From an uncultured Prevotella sp. (GTDB lineage Bacteria; Bacteroidota; Bacteroidia; Bacteroidales; Bacteroidaceae): DNA of 64,000 bases. Both the position numbers and the translations under genes were made by a program. The DNA lies in the NCBI RefSeq assembly GCF_946404925.1, contig NZ_CAMJFM010000003.1:102887-166886 (forward strand), written 5' to 3'. Of this stretch, positions 9,195 to 20,440 are shown piece after piece (positions within the stretch are counted from its first letter, which is position 1; each line of letters starts with the position of its first letter). The notes beneath the pieces were generated by a model. The model worked only from the letters and a program-made list of their open reading frames with translations, ran no database searches and was not told the DNA's origin.

Positions 9195-11111
9195 TTACTT
9201 TACCTCCTCGAAGTCGGCGTCCTGGATGTCCTCAGGCTTTGGACCTTCCTGCTGAGCCTGCTGCTGACCACCGTTGAACTGGTCGCCACCAGGCTGGCCT
9301 GCTGCGCCACTCTGCTGGTACATCTGCTGTGAAGCTGTCTGCCAAGCATTGTTGAGGGCTGCGATAGCTGTGTCGATAGCGTTAACATCGCCTGCCTTGT
9401 GAGCATCCTTCAGCTGCTGCAGAGCCTGCTCGATGGCTGGCTTGTGCTGAGCTGGGATCTTGTCGCCAATCTCCTTGAGCTGGTTCTCTGTCTGGAAGAT
9501 CATAGAGTCAGCCTGATTCAGCTTGTCAACACGCTCGCGCTCCTTCTTATCGTTCTCGGCATTCTGCTCAGCCTCGGCCTTCATGCGGTTGATCTCGTCC
9601 TGTGACAGACCAGAAGATGCCTCGATGCGGATGGCCTGCTCCTTACCAGTAGCCTTATCCTTGGCAGAAACCTTGAGGATACCGTTGGCATCGATATCGA
9701 AGGTTACCTCGATCTGAGGAATACCACGACGTGCTGGAGCGATACCTGTGAGGTTGAACTGACCAATTGACTTGTTCTGTGAAGCCATTGGACGCTCACC
9801 CTGCAGAACGTGGATGGTTACCTCTGTCTGGTTATCAGCTGCAGTAGAGAATGTCTCGCTCTTCTTGCATGGGATAGTTGTGTTAGCCTCAATCAGCTTG
9901 GTCATTACACCACCCATGGTCTCGATACCCAGAGTAAGAGGAGTAACGTCGAGCAGTACGATGTCGCCTACGCCACCTTCCTTGTTCAGGATAGCACCCT
10001 GGATAGAAGCACCTACGGCTACAACCTCGTCAGGATTTACACCCTTTGAAGGCTCCTTGCCAAAGTAGTTCTTAACCAGCGTCTGCACAGCAGGGATACG
10101 GCTTGAACCACCTACGAGGATAACCTCGTCGATATCAGCAGTTGTGAGGTGTGCATCAGCGATAGCCTTCTGACATGGAGCCAGACAAGCCTGGATCAGG
10201 TCGTGAGCCAGCTGCTCGAACTTAGCACGAGTCAGAGTCTTAACCAAGTGCTTTGGTACACCAGCTACAGGCATGATGTAAGGCAGGTTAATCTCAGTTG
10301 ATGTGCTTGATGACAGCTCGATCTTTGCCTTCTCAGCAGCCTCCTTCAGGCGCTGCATAGCCATAGGATCGCTCTTCAGGTCGGCACCCTCGTCGTTCTT
10401 GAACTCCTGTACCAGCCAGTCGATGATAACCTGGTCGAAGTCATCACCACCAAGGTGAGTATCACCGTTGGTTGACAGTACCTCGAATACGCCACCACCA
10501 AACTCCAGGATTGAGATATCGAATGTACCACCACCCAGGTCGAATACTGCGATCTTCATATCCTTGTTAGCCTTATCTACACCATAAGCCAGAGCAGCTG
10601 CTGTAGGCTCGTTTACGATACGCTTAACCTCGAGACCAGCAATCTGACCAGCCTCCTTAGTAGCCTGACGCTGAGAGTCAGAGAAGTATGCAGGTACGGT
10701 GATAACTGCCTCTGTAACCTCTTGTCCGAGATAATCCTCAGCAGTCTTCTTCATCTTCTGAAGAACCATAGCAGAAATCTCCTGTGGAGTGTACTTACGG
10801 CCATCGATGTCAACACGTGGGTAACCACCCTCGTTAACTACAGTATATGGCACGCGAGCAATCTCCTTCTCGGTCTGCTGCCAGTTCTCACCCATGAAAC
10901 GCTTGATAGAGTATACGGTGTTCTTTGGGTTAGTGATAGCCTGACGCTTGGCAGGATCACCAATCTTACGCTCACCATTCTCAACAAAACCAACTACTGA
11001 AGGAGTTGTACGCTTACCCTCGCTGTTGGCAATTACTACTGGCTCGTTACCCTCGAATACGGCAACACAGCTGTTTGTAGTTCCTAAATCGATTCCAATA
11101 ATCTTTCCCAT
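9195..11111 (-). CDS. dnaK: molecular chaperone DnaK (Hsp70)
   Basis: [21 protein letters not shown]..., full length with EEVK-like C-terminus. Confidence 0.98.
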   Translation of the reverse strand: MGKIIGIDLGTTNSCVAVFEGNEPVVIANSEGKRTTPSVVGFVENGERKIGDPAKRQAITNPKNTVYSIKRFMGENWQQTEKEIARVPYTVVNEGGYPRVDIDGRKYTPQEISAMVLQKMKKTAEDYLGQEVTEAVITVPAYFSDSQRQATKEAGQIAGLEVKRIVNEPTAAALAYGVDKANKDMKIAVFDLGGGTFDISILEFGGGVFEVLSTNGDTHLGGDDFDQVIIDWLVQEFKNDEGADLKSDPMAMQRLKEAAEKAKIELSSSTSTEINLPYIMPVAGVPKHLVKTLTRAKFEQLAHDLIQACLAPCQKAIADAHLTTADIDEVILVGGSSRIPAVQTLVKNYFGKEPSKGVNPDEVVAVGASIQGAILNKEGGVGDIVLLDVTPLTLGIETMGGVMTKLIEANTTIPCKKSETFSTAADNQTEVTIHVLQGERPMASQNKSIGQFNLTGIAPARRGIPQIEVTFDIDANGILKVSAKDKATGKEQAIRIEASSGLSQDEINRMKAEAEQNAENDKKERERVDKLNQADSMIFQTENQLKEIGDKIPAQHKPAIEQALQQLKDAHKAGDVNAIDTAIAALNNAWQTASQQMYQQSGAAGQPGGDQFNGGQQQAQQEGPKPEDIQDADFEEVK

Positions 11112-11251
11112 AATTCTATATTTTTTTAATTTATACTCAATTTGTCACAAATCGGATTGCAAAGCGTATGCCAAAATGACTAATTAGGTAAAAAATGTTT
11201 TTTATTACGTCATTTTGGCACAAAATATTTGGATATTCATTCGAAATATTC

Positions 11252-11259
11252 TATCTTTG
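11252..11259 (+). promoter_or_regulatory. Bacteroidetes-type -7 box TATCTTTG
   Basis: Matches TAnnTTTG consensus, upstream of 11294 CDS. Confidence 0.55.
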
Positions 11260-11293
11260 CACACAGAATTATAGAATAAAACTATAGGTAGTC

Positions 11294-12706
11294 ATGAAAA
11301 GAACGATTTTTACGGCCTGTTTGGCGATTGCCTTTTTGACAGCATCGGCTCAGAGTAACTCTTATATAGTGAAGACTAAGGGCGCCAAGAAGAGTGCCCA
11401 GACCCACATGCAGGAAGAGATAGCTGAGGCTCAACTGGAGGAAGAGGAGGCATCGAAGGATTTCATCAGCCAGAACTTCAAGTTTCACAGCCTGTGCGAC
11501 TGGGAGAAGGGTATGAAGTTTATGGTGATGCCTGATAAATACGACCTGGTGGTTAAGACCTTTACTGATCCAAGCACGGAAAAAGAGGTTAGCAGCATGA
11601 CGCTGAAGTATAAGATTATGGTTTACCAGGGTCATGATGAGAGTAAGGATGGCCACGCGCGTATCCACTTTACCTGTCAGGATAATGGCAAACCCTATTA
11701 TTATGAGATAGGTTACGGAACGTTTGAAGACTACTGTTTTCAGAAGACAGGTGTGCCCACTTTGGCATATCTTGGCGATGTTGACATAGCCAAGGAGAAA
11801 CTGATGGACAAGACGCTTTATACCAAGACCAAGTATTATCGCATAGACACAGAGTATGATGGCGAAGGCTATCAGGATGTCGAGGTCGATCAGGATATGG
11901 AAGTAAAGGTGGTGGCCGTTGGTGTAGGCTCACGCAAGTATCCTGTAAAGATTGTGGTTGAGGATAAGGATGGCAACCAGTTCTATCAGAATGTGGCCAT
12001 GTCGAAGACTAACTGCGGCATGCGCGATGATGAATTTGTGGCTGACGAGGCAAGATATCTGTTCAACAACTCGTTCGAGCTTCAGGACGACATCATGTCA
12101 ATCAGCAGCAGAAACTATAAGCAGTTTATTGGCAAGGTAATCCACACCAAGCACCCAATAAAGATGCTGAACGAGGTTACCAGCAAACAGCAGGCTATTC
12201 CACGCTTGGCTGAGTACAAGATTGAGTTGATTACTCCGCACAAGAACGATGATATGGCAACTGTTAAGCTCAAGAATACCACACTGGGTAACTACTTCTA
12301 TGCTGAGTGCTATCTGGATCAGTATAAGAGTGTCAGTGATGAAACAAAGTTCTTTGGATACATCTTTGCTCCTGGTCCTGGTAAGAAGGTGGCTACTAGC
12401 GAGGCATCGCGCGCCATGATTCGTGCAGGACACGTAGGTATCGGAATGTCGGAAGACGAGGTTGAGATGGCTGCTGGCGAGGCTGATAAGGTGGAAGCTG
12501 GTCAGGGTGGTCAGTACTTCTGGATATTCAAGCGCTCTAACGACAAACTGCTGTATGTAGAGTTTGACGGATCGGGCGTGGTTAAGAAAACCAGCGTAAA
12601 GGATGCCAACGAGGGTTCTGGAAAGAACGGTACAAAGAAAAAGAAGGCTGCCCCCAAAGCCGTAAACGGATGGATGGGCGGAACAGGAACACCCCTTGAA
12701 AACTAA
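11294..12706 (+). CDS. hypothetical secreted protein with C-terminal SmpA/OmlA-like segment
   Basis: Signal peptide MKRTIFTACLAIAFLTASAQ; C-term HVGIGMSEDEVEMAAGEADKV...YFWIF...LLYVEFDGSGVVKKT. Confidence 0.6.
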   Translation: MKRTIFTACLAIAFLTASAQSNSYIVKTKGAKKSAQTHMQEEIAEAQLEEEEASKDFISQNFKFHSLCDWEKGMKFMVMPDKYDLVVKTFTDPSTEKEVSSMTLKYKIMVYQGHDESKDGHARIHFTCQDNGKPYYYEIGYGTFEDYCFQKTGVPTLAYLGDVDIAKEKLMDKTLYTKTKYYRIDTEYDGEGYQDVEVDQDMEVKVVAVGVGSRKYPVKIVVEDKDGNQFYQNVAMSKTNCGMRDDEFVADEARYLFNNSFELQDDIMSISSRNYKQFIGKVIHTKHPIKMLNEVTSKQQAIPRLAEYKIELITPHKNDDMATVKLKNTTLGNYFYAECYLDQYKSVSDETKFFGYIFAPGPGKKVATSEASRAMIRAGHVGIGMSEDEVEMAAGEADKVEAGQGGQYFWIFKRSNDKLLYVEFDGSGVVKKTSVKDANEGSGKNGTKKKKAAPKAVNGWMGGTGTPLEN

Positions 12707-12712
12707 AATAAG

Positions 12713-12736
12713 AATCCCAGCCGATTGGCTGGGATT
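12713..12736. terminator. intrinsic terminator
   Basis: AATCCCAGCC-GATT-GGCTGGGATT then T-rich. Confidence 0.85.
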
Positions 12737-12743
12737 TCTATTT

Positions 12744-13775
12744 TTATTTCTTGTTAGCAATTGCTTCCATAATCTTTGCTTCGAGTTCGTCGCAGAGTTC
12801 AGGATTGTCTTTCAACAGTGCCTTTACTGCATCACGGCCCTGACCAAGTTTCGAGTCGCCATAGCTGAACCATGAGCCACTCTTCTTGATGATGTCATAC
12901 TCAACGCCCAGATCTGCAATCTCGCCAATCTTTGAGATTCCCTCGCCAAAGGTGATCTCGAACTCAGCCTTGCGGAATGGGGGAGCAACCTTGTTCTTAA
13001 CAATCTTCACACGAACCTGATTGCCAACGGGTTGGTCACCATCTTTCAGAGTTTGGGTCTTGCGAATGTCGAGACGTACTGAGGAATAGAACTTCAGGGC
13101 GTTACCACCAGTGGTAGTCTCAGGATTACCAAACATCACACCAATCTTCTCGCGCAGCTGGTTGATGAAGATACAGGTGGTGTTGGTCTTCGAGATGGTT
13201 GATGTGAGCTTGCGCAGAGCCTGGCTCATCAGTCGGGCCTGGAGTCCTACTGACGAATCGCCCATATCTCCCTCAATCTCCTTCTTTGGAGTAAGTGCAG
13301 CTACTGAGTCGATAACGATGATGTCGATAGCGCTTGAACGAATCAGCTGATCAGCAATCTCGAGTGCCTGCTCACCATTGTCTGGCTGAGAGATGTAGAG
13401 GTTGTCGATATCAACGCCAAGGTTGGCAGCATAGAAACGGTCGAATGCATGCTCTGCATCGATGAATGCTGCGATACCACCAGCCTTCTGGGCCTCAGCG
13501 ATGGCGTGGATGGCCAAAGTGGTCTTACCTGATGACTCAGGACCATAGATCTCAATGATACGTCCCTTGGGGTAACCACCTACACCAAGAGCTGCATTCA
13601 GACTAATCGAGCCTGTAGGTATCACTTCTACATTTGCTATATTTTCATCGCCCATGCGCATAATCGAGCCTTTGCCATAGTCCTTTTCGATTTTTGACAT
13701 GGCGGCCATCAGGGCTTTCATCTTCTCCTGTTGAGGCGTCAATACCTCTTTTTCTTCTTCTTTTTTCTTTGCCAT
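12744..13775 (-). CDS. recA: recombinase RecA
   Basis: [23 protein letters not shown], 343 aa. Confidence 0.98.
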   Translation of the reverse strand: MAKKKEEEKEVLTPQQEKMKALMAAMSKIEKDYGKGSIMRMGDENIANVEVIPTGSISLNAALGVGGYPKGRIIEIYGPESSGKTTLAIHAIAEAQKAGGIAAFIDAEHAFDRFYAANLGVDIDNLYISQPDNGEQALEIADQLIRSSAIDIIVIDSVAALTPKKEIEGDMGDSSVGLQARLMSQALRKLTSTISKTNTTCIFINQLREKIGVMFGNPETTTGGNALKFYSSVRLDIRKTQTLKDGDQPVGNQVRVKIVKNKVAPPFRKAEFEITFGEGISKIGEIADLGVEYDIIKKSGSWFSYGDSKLGQGRDAVKALLKDNPELCDELEAKIMEAIANKK

Positions 13776-13790
13776 AATTTAATTTTTTAA

Positions 13791-13825
13791 GAGGTGAGAG
13801 GTGAGAGGTGAGAGGTGAGAGATTA
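13791..13825. repeat. 5 x 7-nt tract (GAGGTGA)4 GAGATTA
   Basis: Read directly. Confidence 0.95.
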
Positions 13826-13861
13826 GTCTCAAATCTCAGAACTTACACAATGCACCTAGTG

Positions 13862-14242
13862 TTATACATTATTATTGATCATTTTATCTTCCATTGTTCT
13901 TCTTAATCCAATAAGCATTTTCGCAATTTCTGTTATGCTCTTTTCTTCTATCGCTAGTTGCTCACTTGTTATGTAATGCAGTAATTCTGCAACTTCCAAT
14001 TGACACATAACCTCCATAAGCGAACCATAACTGATTTCAATGAAGTGAACACGTTCTTTTATTGAGAAACGCCCCATCCCCTCAGCAATATTTGATGGAA
14101 TTGAAACAGCGGCTCTTTGGATTTGATTGGTAAGCCCATAAGATTCCTGAGATGGGAATTTCTTACATAGATTATAGATTTCTGCCACAAGTGCTTTAGC
14201 TTGATGGTATACTTTTAATTTTCTATAATAAAAATCTTCCAT
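13862..14242 (-). CDS. four helix bundle protein (S23/IVS-type)
   Basis: MEDFYYRKLKVYHQAKALVAEIYNLCKKFPSQESYGLTNQIQRAAVSIPSNIAEGMGR. Confidence 0.93.
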   Translation of the reverse strand: MEDFYYRKLKVYHQAKALVAEIYNLCKKFPSQESYGLTNQIQRAAVSIPSNIAEGMGRFSIKERVHFIEISYGSLMEVMCQLEVAELLHYITSEQLAIEEKSITEIAKMLIGLRRTMEDKMINNNV

Positions 14243-14262
14243 GTTCTGCCTACAATCTATTC

Positions 14263-14297
14263 TCTCACCTCTAGCTTCTCACCTCTCACCTCTTACA
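14263..14297. repeat. 5 x 7-nt tract TCTCACC TCTAGCT TCTCACC TCTCACC TCTTACA
   Basis: Read directly; inverted relative to 13791-13825. Confidence 0.93.
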
Positions 14298-15531
14298 ATT
14301 CGATATCAATATCGAATTGTTCATTCCAAGGCAGGCCCTGCTTGTTGAGCTGCTCCATGAATGGATCTGGATCGAATTCCTCTACGTTGTAAACGCCTGG
14401 CTTCTTCCAGAGCCCCTTGCAGAACATCATAGCGCCAATCATGGCAGGTACACCTGTGGTGTAGCTTACGCCCTGCATACCTGTCTCCTCGTAGGCTGCA
14501 CGATGCGAGCAGTTGTTGTATACATAGTATGTGTGCTCCTTGCCATCGTTGCCAATTCCACGAATACGGCATCCGATAGATGTCTCGCCCTCGTAGTTCT
14601 CGCCAAGATCCTGTGGGTTAGGCAGTACTGCCTTCAGGAACTGCAGAGGCACAATCTTTACTTTTGCTGTGCCAGAACCATCAGCCAGAGGTGCCTCGTA
14701 TTCAACCTCGTCGATACGACTCATACCGATGTTCTGAATCACCTCGAGGTGCTTAAGATACTGCTGACCAAAGGTCATCCAGAAACGTGCACGCTTGATA
14801 GTGGGGTAGTTGATAACCAATGACTCGATCTCCTCATGGTGCAACAGATAGCTGTCGCGAGGGCCGATGTTTGGATAGTTCAGATCCTTGTGAATCTCCA
14901 GAGGCTCTGTCTCAACCCACTTACCATCTTCCCAGTAGAGTCCCTTCTGGGTAATCTCGCGGATATTGATCTCTGGGTTGAAGTTGGTGGCGAATGCCTT
15001 GTGGTGGTCGCCTGCGTTGCAGTCAACGATATCCAGATACTGGATCTCCTTGAAATGATGCTTTGCTGCATAAGCAGTATAGATGCTGGTTACGCCTGGG
15101 TCGAAACCACAACCAAGGATAGCTGTGAGGCCAGCCTTCTCAAAGCGGTCGCGATAAGCCCACTGCCATGAGTACTCAAAGTGTGCTTCATCCTTAGGCT
15201 CGTAGTTGGCTGTATCCAGATAGCTGCATCCGCAAGCCAGACAAGCGTCCATAATCGTCAGGTCCTGATAGGGCAGGGCCAGGTTGATAACCAACTCAGG
15301 TTTGAAGTCGTTGAACAGCGCCTTCAGCTGCTCCACATCGTCAGCATCAACCTGAGCGGTCTTGATGTCCATCTTATATCCAGCCTTGTGGATATCCTCC
15401 ACAATCTTATCGCATTTTGCCTTACGGCGACTAGCAATCATAAACTCTGTAAACACATCAGCATTCTGAGCAATCTTGAATGCTGCAACGGTAGCCACGC
15501 CACCTGCGCCAATCATTAATACTTTTGCCAT
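14293..15531 (-). CDS. saccharopine dehydrogenase family protein (carboxynorspermidine dehydrogenase-like)
   Basis: MAKVLMIGAGGVATVAAFKIAQ..., CGFDPGVTSIYTAYA, 412 aa. Confidence 0.88.
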   Translation of the reverse strand: MAKVLMIGAGGVATVAAFKIAQNADVFTEFMIASRRKAKCDKIVEDIHKAGYKMDIKTAQVDADDVEQLKALFNDFKPELVINLALPYQDLTIMDACLACGCSYLDTANYEPKDEAHFEYSWQWAYRDRFEKAGLTAILGCGFDPGVTSIYTAYAAKHHFKEIQYLDIVDCNAGDHHKAFATNFNPEINIREITQKGLYWEDGKWVETEPLEIHKDLNYPNIGPRDSYLLHHEEIESLVINYPTIKRARFWMTFGQQYLKHLEVIQNIGMSRIDEVEYEAPLADGSGTAKVKIVPLQFLKAVLPNPQDLGENYEGETSIGCRIRGIGNDGKEHTYYVYNNCSHRAAYEETGMQGVSYTTGVPAMIGAMMFCKGLWKKPGVYNVEEFDPDPFMEQLNKQGLPWNEQFDIDIEL

Positions 15532-15535
15532 ATTT

Positions 15536-15577
15536 TTTAATGTTTAATCTTTAATTCTTAATGTTTAATCTTTTATC
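15536..15577. repeat. 6 x 7-nt tract TTTAATG TTTAATC TTTAATT CTTAATG TTTAATC TTTTATC
   Basis: Read directly. Confidence 0.9.
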
Positions 15578-16170
15578 TCGTCTGCCTTGATTCCAAGTGC
15601 TGCCATCAGCGAGTATCCCAGTATTTCCTGGCGATAATTGCCTCCTGTAGTTGGCTGCATGGTGAACACTGTTACACGCTTATTGTCATCGTCAGCTTGA
15701 CGCAATGCCTCGCGTACCTTATTATATATAGGGGCATCTTCTGCGTTTGGAATCACCATCAGTCGCTTGATGTTCTTCTGTGCCAATACCAATTCGAGCG
15801 CTTCGTTGAAGAAATCGCCCACCTTGGCAAAGCCTTCAGCCTGATAGGCGTTGATGGTAAACTCGCCCAGATGGTCCTTGAAAGCCTTCTCGCTCAGGTC
15901 GCTGGCATAGTTGCCAGGCACAAAGTTGTCCATCTGCTGCTTATCCTTCTGGTGAATCAGTATCACCTGTATCTCATTTTCGCCATCTCTGATACCTCCA
16001 TCCAGGGCGATGCAATCCAACCATTTGGCGATGTCGGCCTGGGGTATGCGTCGTCCTATCATCCTCTCGAAGTTCACGATCAGATTAAATGCTACAGAGT
16101 CAACGTAGTCAGCATCAACCAGCACCACGTTTTCACTCCACTTTGCTTCTCTATTTAAGTCGTTGTTCAT
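15565..16170 (-). CDS. conserved hypothetical protein (Bacteroidales)
   Basis: Likely start MNNDLNREAKWSENVVLVDADYVDSVAFNLIVNFERMIGRRIPQADIAKWLDC. Confidence 0.75.
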   Translation of the reverse strand: MNNDLNREAKWSENVVLVDADYVDSVAFNLIVNFERMIGRRIPQADIAKWLDCIALDGGIRDGENEIQVILIHQKDKQQMDNFVPGNYASDLSEKAFKDHLGEFTINAYQAEGFAKVGDFFNEALELVLAQKNIKRLMVIPNAEDAPIYNKVREALRQADDDNKRVTVFTMQPTTGGNYRQEILGYSLMAALGIKADEIKD

Positions 16171-16312
16171 ATGGAGTGCAAATATACGAACTTTTTCGCT
16201 AAGCAACAAACTTTTCGACTTTTATTTAGAATAATTATTTGGTTTTCTTCTCACTTATTCGTACCTTTGCACCCAAATTCAAAACAATAAATAAAAAAAG
16301 TAATAAATTAAA

Positions 16313-17644
16313 ATGTCAACATTAACAATTCTTATTGTCGTTGTGTTCTGTTTGGGCTATCTTAGTATAGCTTTAGAGAGCCTGACAAAAGTCAATAAGG
16401 CGGCTGTTGCGCTGCTGATGTGTGTGCTGTGTTGGACACTGCTCATGCTTGATCCTGCTTCGTATTACCCCTCGATTCTTGGTGGCGATGTGGTTCACCA
16501 TATCTCTGAGGTCATCGAGCATCATCTGGGCGATGCCGCTGGTACGCTATTCTTCCTGATGGGAGCCATGACCATCGTAGAGATTGTAGACTCGAATGGC
16601 GGATTTAACTTCGTGCGCGACACGCTGAAGACTCGTTCTAAGCGCAAGCTGATGTGGCGTATGGCTTTTATGACCTTCTTCCTCTCAGCTATTCTCGACA
16701 ACCTTACCACCTCTATCGTTATGATTATGGTGCTCCGTAAGCTGGTTCAGAGTCACAACGATCGCCTTATCTATGCAGCCCTTGTGGTTATCTCTGCCAA
16801 TTCAGGAGGTGCTTTCTCGCCTATTGGCGACGTTACCACCATCATGCTCTGGATTAAGGGCGTTATCACCACTCAGGGTGTGCTTACTGAAATCTTTATT
16901 CCTTCGCTTGTTTCTATGCTTGTACCTGCATTTATCCTGCAGTATCAGCTTCAGGGCAAGTTCGACAAGGAGCAGAATCTGCCAAAGGCTGATGTAAGCC
17001 AGTTCACAAAGTCGCAGCGTGACATCATCTTCTGGCTTGGTGTTGGTGGTCTCTGCTTTGTGCCCATCTTCAAGACTATTACTCATCTGCCTCCATTCAT
17101 GGGCATTCTGCTGGTTCTGGGATTGTTGTGGACAGTTACAGAGATTTTCCACTACAACACATCTGATGATGACACGATGGCCAAGCGCGTAAGCGATCTG
17201 CTTTCTAAGATAGACCTTTCTACCATCATGTTCTTCCTTGGTATCTTGATGGCAGTAGCTGTTCTGCAGGAGGTTGGTGTGCTCACCATGCTTGGTGGCG
17301 TACTCGACAGTACCTTCGAGGGCAACCACTTCCTCGTAACAGGTATCATTGGTGTTCTGTCGTCAATCGTTGATAACGTACCTCTCGTAGCAGGTTGTAT
17401 GGGTATGTATCCTGTGGCTGCTACTGGCGATATGGCTATCGATGGTATCTTCTGGCAGTTGCTGGCTTACTGTGCTGGTGTTGGTGGTTCGATGCTGATT
17501 ATCGGATCAGCTGCTGGCGTAGTAGTGATGGGCCTTGAGAAGATTACCTTTGGATGGTATATGAAGAAAATTACCTGGGTAGCTTTCGCAGGCTATATGG
17601 CAGGTATCATAGTCTACTGGTTTGAGCGTGCTTTGCTCTTCTAA
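16313..17644 (+). CDS. nhaD: sodium:proton antiporter NhaD-type
   Basis: 443 aa multi-TM, ILDNLTTSIVMIMVLRKL, ANSGGAFSPIGDVTTIMLW, SIVDNVPLVAG. Confidence 0.92.
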   Translation: MSTLTILIVVVFCLGYLSIALESLTKVNKAAVALLMCVLCWTLLMLDPASYYPSILGGDVVHHISEVIEHHLGDAAGTLFFLMGAMTIVEIVDSNGGFNFVRDTLKTRSKRKLMWRMAFMTFFLSAILDNLTTSIVMIMVLRKLVQSHNDRLIYAALVVISANSGGAFSPIGDVTTIMLWIKGVITTQGVLTEIFIPSLVSMLVPAFILQYQLQGKFDKEQNLPKADVSQFTKSQRDIIFWLGVGGLCFVPIFKTITHLPPFMGILLVLGLLWTVTEIFHYNTSDDDTMAKRVSDLLSKIDLSTIMFFLGILMAVAVLQEVGVLTMLGGVLDSTFEGNHFLVTGIIGVLSSIVDNVPLVAGCMGMYPVAATGDMAIDGIFWQLLAYCAGVGGSMLIIGSAAGVVVMGLEKITFGWYMKKITWVAFAGYMAGIIVYWFERALLF

Positions 17645-17649
17645 ATAAA

Positions 17650-17679
17650 ATATCCCCTCGCAGGTCTGCGAGGGGATAT
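17650..17679. terminator. intrinsic terminator
   Basis: ATATCCCCTCGCA-GGTC-TGCGAGGGGATAT followed by CTTTTTT. Confidence 0.9.
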
Positions 17680-17684
17680 CTTTT

Positions 17685-20438
17685 TTAATTCCTTGGTATC
17701 CACATCCAGAAGGTAGAGCCATGTCCTTCACCTTCAGATGTTACTCCAATCTTTCCGTTGCATCGCTCTGCGATGGCCTTACAGATGCTAAGACCAAGAC
17801 CTGTGCCCTGAACAAAGTCGTTCAGTTTCACGAATCGCTCGAATACAGCATCCTGCTTGTCCTTAGGAATACCAGCACCAGTATCTTCGCAATAGAAGTA
17901 TATGCCACCATCCTGCTCGCGATAGCCCACCTTGATGTGGCCCTCGTGGGTGTATTTGATGGCGTTGGTGGTGAAGTTGGTCAATACCTGCTGTATGCGT
18001 CCCTTGTCGAGGGTAGCTATGAACGAGTCGTATGGATTGTCTTTGATAAACTGGACTCCAGCCTCGTCGACACGCTGAGCCAGCGTCTGACAGATGTCGT
18101 CGAATACCTTGGCAAAGTCAACCTCCTCAGGCTGAATAGCCAGAGCCTGACCAACATTCGATGCCTCAAGGATATCGTTGATGAGTCGCATCAGCATATC
18201 GCAGTTGTTGCGGATAATGCGGATGAACTCCATACGATCATCGTGGCCTTCTACTACTGGCAGAAGGTCGCTGAAGCCTACGATGGCATTAAGTGGAGTA
18301 CGTATCTCGTGGGTCATGTTGGCAAGGAAGGCTGCCTTCATCTTTCCTGACTCCTCTGCACGCTTGGTCTCGTCCTTCAGCTTTTGCTGAGCCTCCATCA
18401 GATTGTCGATGTTACGAGCCACACCAAAGTACTTGATGACATTACCCTCATCGTCAAACCTTGGTATACCGCTGATGGCGTACCATACTGGGCCAGGGTT
18501 AATCATGGTGTACTTAAAGTGGATGGTCTTGTTGTATGGCTTAGCTTGCGAGATGGCCTCTCTGGCCTCTCTGAAGGCTTCTTCGCGGAACTCGTCAGTA
18601 GCACCACCAAAGAATACGTCTAGAGTCTTGGTGTTGTCTGACTTATGACCACTATAACTAAAGTGGATGAGGCCTTCTTTCAGGTCGAATGTCCATAAGA
18701 ACATCTTACTGTTTTCAAGCAGATAGCCAAGTTGCTTCTCGTAGAACTGTATTTCCTGGGTTGCTTTCTGAAGTTCCTTATCGTGTTTGGCTTGTTCCAG
18801 ATAAAGGCGACGTTCAGCAGTCATATCACGAGCAGTAACTACGTAGAACTGCAATTCTCCCTCTTCGTCGAATGTGGGATGAACCTTAATCTCGATATAC
18901 TTAAATATTCCGATTTCAGGATAGAACATACGCTGGCAGACATGGAAACTCTCCTTGTCGCCCTTCTGATACTGGCCTTTTACCAATGGTACATCAAACA
19001 GATTCATCTGGCGGAAGAACTGCTCACCCTCCTTGTCGAATTCGCAGAGTTCGCCCATACGTCTGTTTACGTCAATCAGCGTACCATCCTTGGCATAGAA
19101 CGACATGGCTGTAAGTCCGTTGCTGAACATGTTCTGATACTTACTGGCTATCTCCTCGTTGATGCGCTCTTCCAGAATCTCGTGGGTGTAGTCTCTGAAC
19201 GATGTGATGACGTAGCGTGGCTTTCCGTCTACGTGCTCCACTACAGCATGACCCTCAATCCAACGCCAATCCGGATCCTTTTCTGTACCTCTGTTATAAC
19301 GACGCTTCAGGTAGCCCAGGTCTTTCTGACCTTGACTCATCAGTCGCATAGCCTCGCTAAACTTGCCTTTCTCATTGTCAGGCAGACGCTTCATAAACTC
19401 TTCGTGAGCCAGACCTTCCTTTGGCAGCATGTCGCCATAGTCGTTTCTCATGCGCTGGGTCTGTATGTCGTATTCTATCACGTAGTAGTTACCTGATCTC
19501 AGCGCCTCAGTCATCAGCTGGTTCATATCTACCGATTTCTCTACAGCCTTCTTTACCCTGATGCGCATCATGTGGCTGAACAGCAGGGTGACTATACCTG
19601 CTATGATAATGGCAATCAGCAGGATGAGCGCCATTGGCGATGCATCGTTGTGTACGTTTTCTGGGTGGAACCACTTGTCGCGTATCTTCTGGATGTCGCC
19701 TGACTGTTCCAAGCGTGCAAACACATCATCGATGGCGTGTATCAGTTCCTTGTCGTATCCTATGATGCGCAACTCGCCTGCAGGGATGTCGGTCTCGTCG
19801 AATTCTATTCCATCGAGGGCAAGCTCTTTCACCTTCATCTTCAGTGGCTGTTCGCCCCACATGTAGTATTTATACTTTCCGCTTCTTATTCCCATCAGGG
19901 CTTCGCGAGGCGTATGATACTCTACTGTGAAATCCTTGCTTTTGAGTGCGCTAACCTTCAGGTCTACATAGTCGTTCTTCTTCAGGGTAAGTGTATCGCT
20001 GTTGGTAAGCTGGCTGATTCGCTTCAGCGGACGTGTTGATCTGAGTCGGATGGCCCTTATATTATAATAGGTAATCATGTTGTGTGTGTACTCGAATGCA
20101 GGATCCTCGTACTTGAATTTAAGGGCATGGATAAGGTCGGCCTCATGATTGTCGAAAGTCTCAGTACACTTGTACCACTCCATCATCACGAATTTGTGTG
20201 GAATGCCAAGTTTGTCGAGAATCATGTTCAGTACCTCTACATTATATCCATCAGGTTCGCCAAGGTCGTTTCTGAACTCGTATGGTGGAAACTCCCAGTC
20301 GCTAACGATTACAAGCGGATTTTCGTTCGTATAATTACGCAGATAATCTGCCTTGGCATGTTGCGTGGGGCACAAGGCTAGCAAACTGGTAATGGCGAGT
20401 ATTATTATCTTCTTTGTCATCATATATCTTTGTATCAT
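17685..20438 (-). CDS. sensor histidine kinase, periplasmic substrate-binding (SBP_bac_3-like) + TM + PAS + HisKA/HATPase (kinase A)
   Basis: FPPYEFRNDLGEPDGYNVEVLNMILDKL; NMTHEIRTPLNAIVGFSDLL; CEDTGAGIPKD; QGTGLGLSICKAIA; no receiver domain. Confidence 0.92.
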   Translation of the reverse strand: MIQRYMMTKKIIILAITSLLALCPTQHAKADYLRNYTNENPLVIVSDWEFPPYEFRNDLGEPDGYNVEVLNMILDKLGIPHKFVMMEWYKCTETFDNHEADLIHALKFKYEDPAFEYTHNMITYYNIRAIRLRSTRPLKRISQLTNSDTLTLKKNDYVDLKVSALKSKDFTVEYHTPREALMGIRSGKYKYYMWGEQPLKMKVKELALDGIEFDETDIPAGELRIIGYDKELIHAIDDVFARLEQSGDIQKIRDKWFHPENVHNDASPMALILLIAIIIAGIVTLLFSHMMRIRVKKAVEKSVDMNQLMTEALRSGNYYVIEYDIQTQRMRNDYGDMLPKEGLAHEEFMKRLPDNEKGKFSEAMRLMSQGQKDLGYLKRRYNRGTEKDPDWRWIEGHAVVEHVDGKPRYVITSFRDYTHEILEERINEEIASKYQNMFSNGLTAMSFYAKDGTLIDVNRRMGELCEFDKEGEQFFRQMNLFDVPLVKGQYQKGDKESFHVCQRMFYPEIGIFKYIEIKVHPTFDEEGELQFYVVTARDMTAERRLYLEQAKHDKELQKATQEIQFYEKQLGYLLENSKMFLWTFDLKEGLIHFSYSGHKSDNTKTLDVFFGGATDEFREEAFREAREAISQAKPYNKTIHFKYTMINPGPVWYAISGIPRFDDEGNVIKYFGVARNIDNLMEAQQKLKDETKRAEESGKMKAAFLANMTHEIRTPLNAIVGFSDLLPVVEGHDDRMEFIRIIRNNCDMLMRLINDILEASNVGQALAIQPEEVDFAKVFDDICQTLAQRVDEAGVQFIKDNPYDSFIATLDKGRIQQVLTNFTTNAIKYTHEGHIKVGYREQDGGIYFYCEDTGAGIPKDKQDAVFERFVKLNDFVQGTGLGLSICKAIAERCNGKIGVTSEGEGHGSTFWMWIPRN

Positions 20439-20440
20439 AA

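Noticed and set aside
9399-11000. Several + strand ORFs over dnaK
   Set aside because: Antisense shadows of a highly biased, strongly coding gene; no start context or homology.
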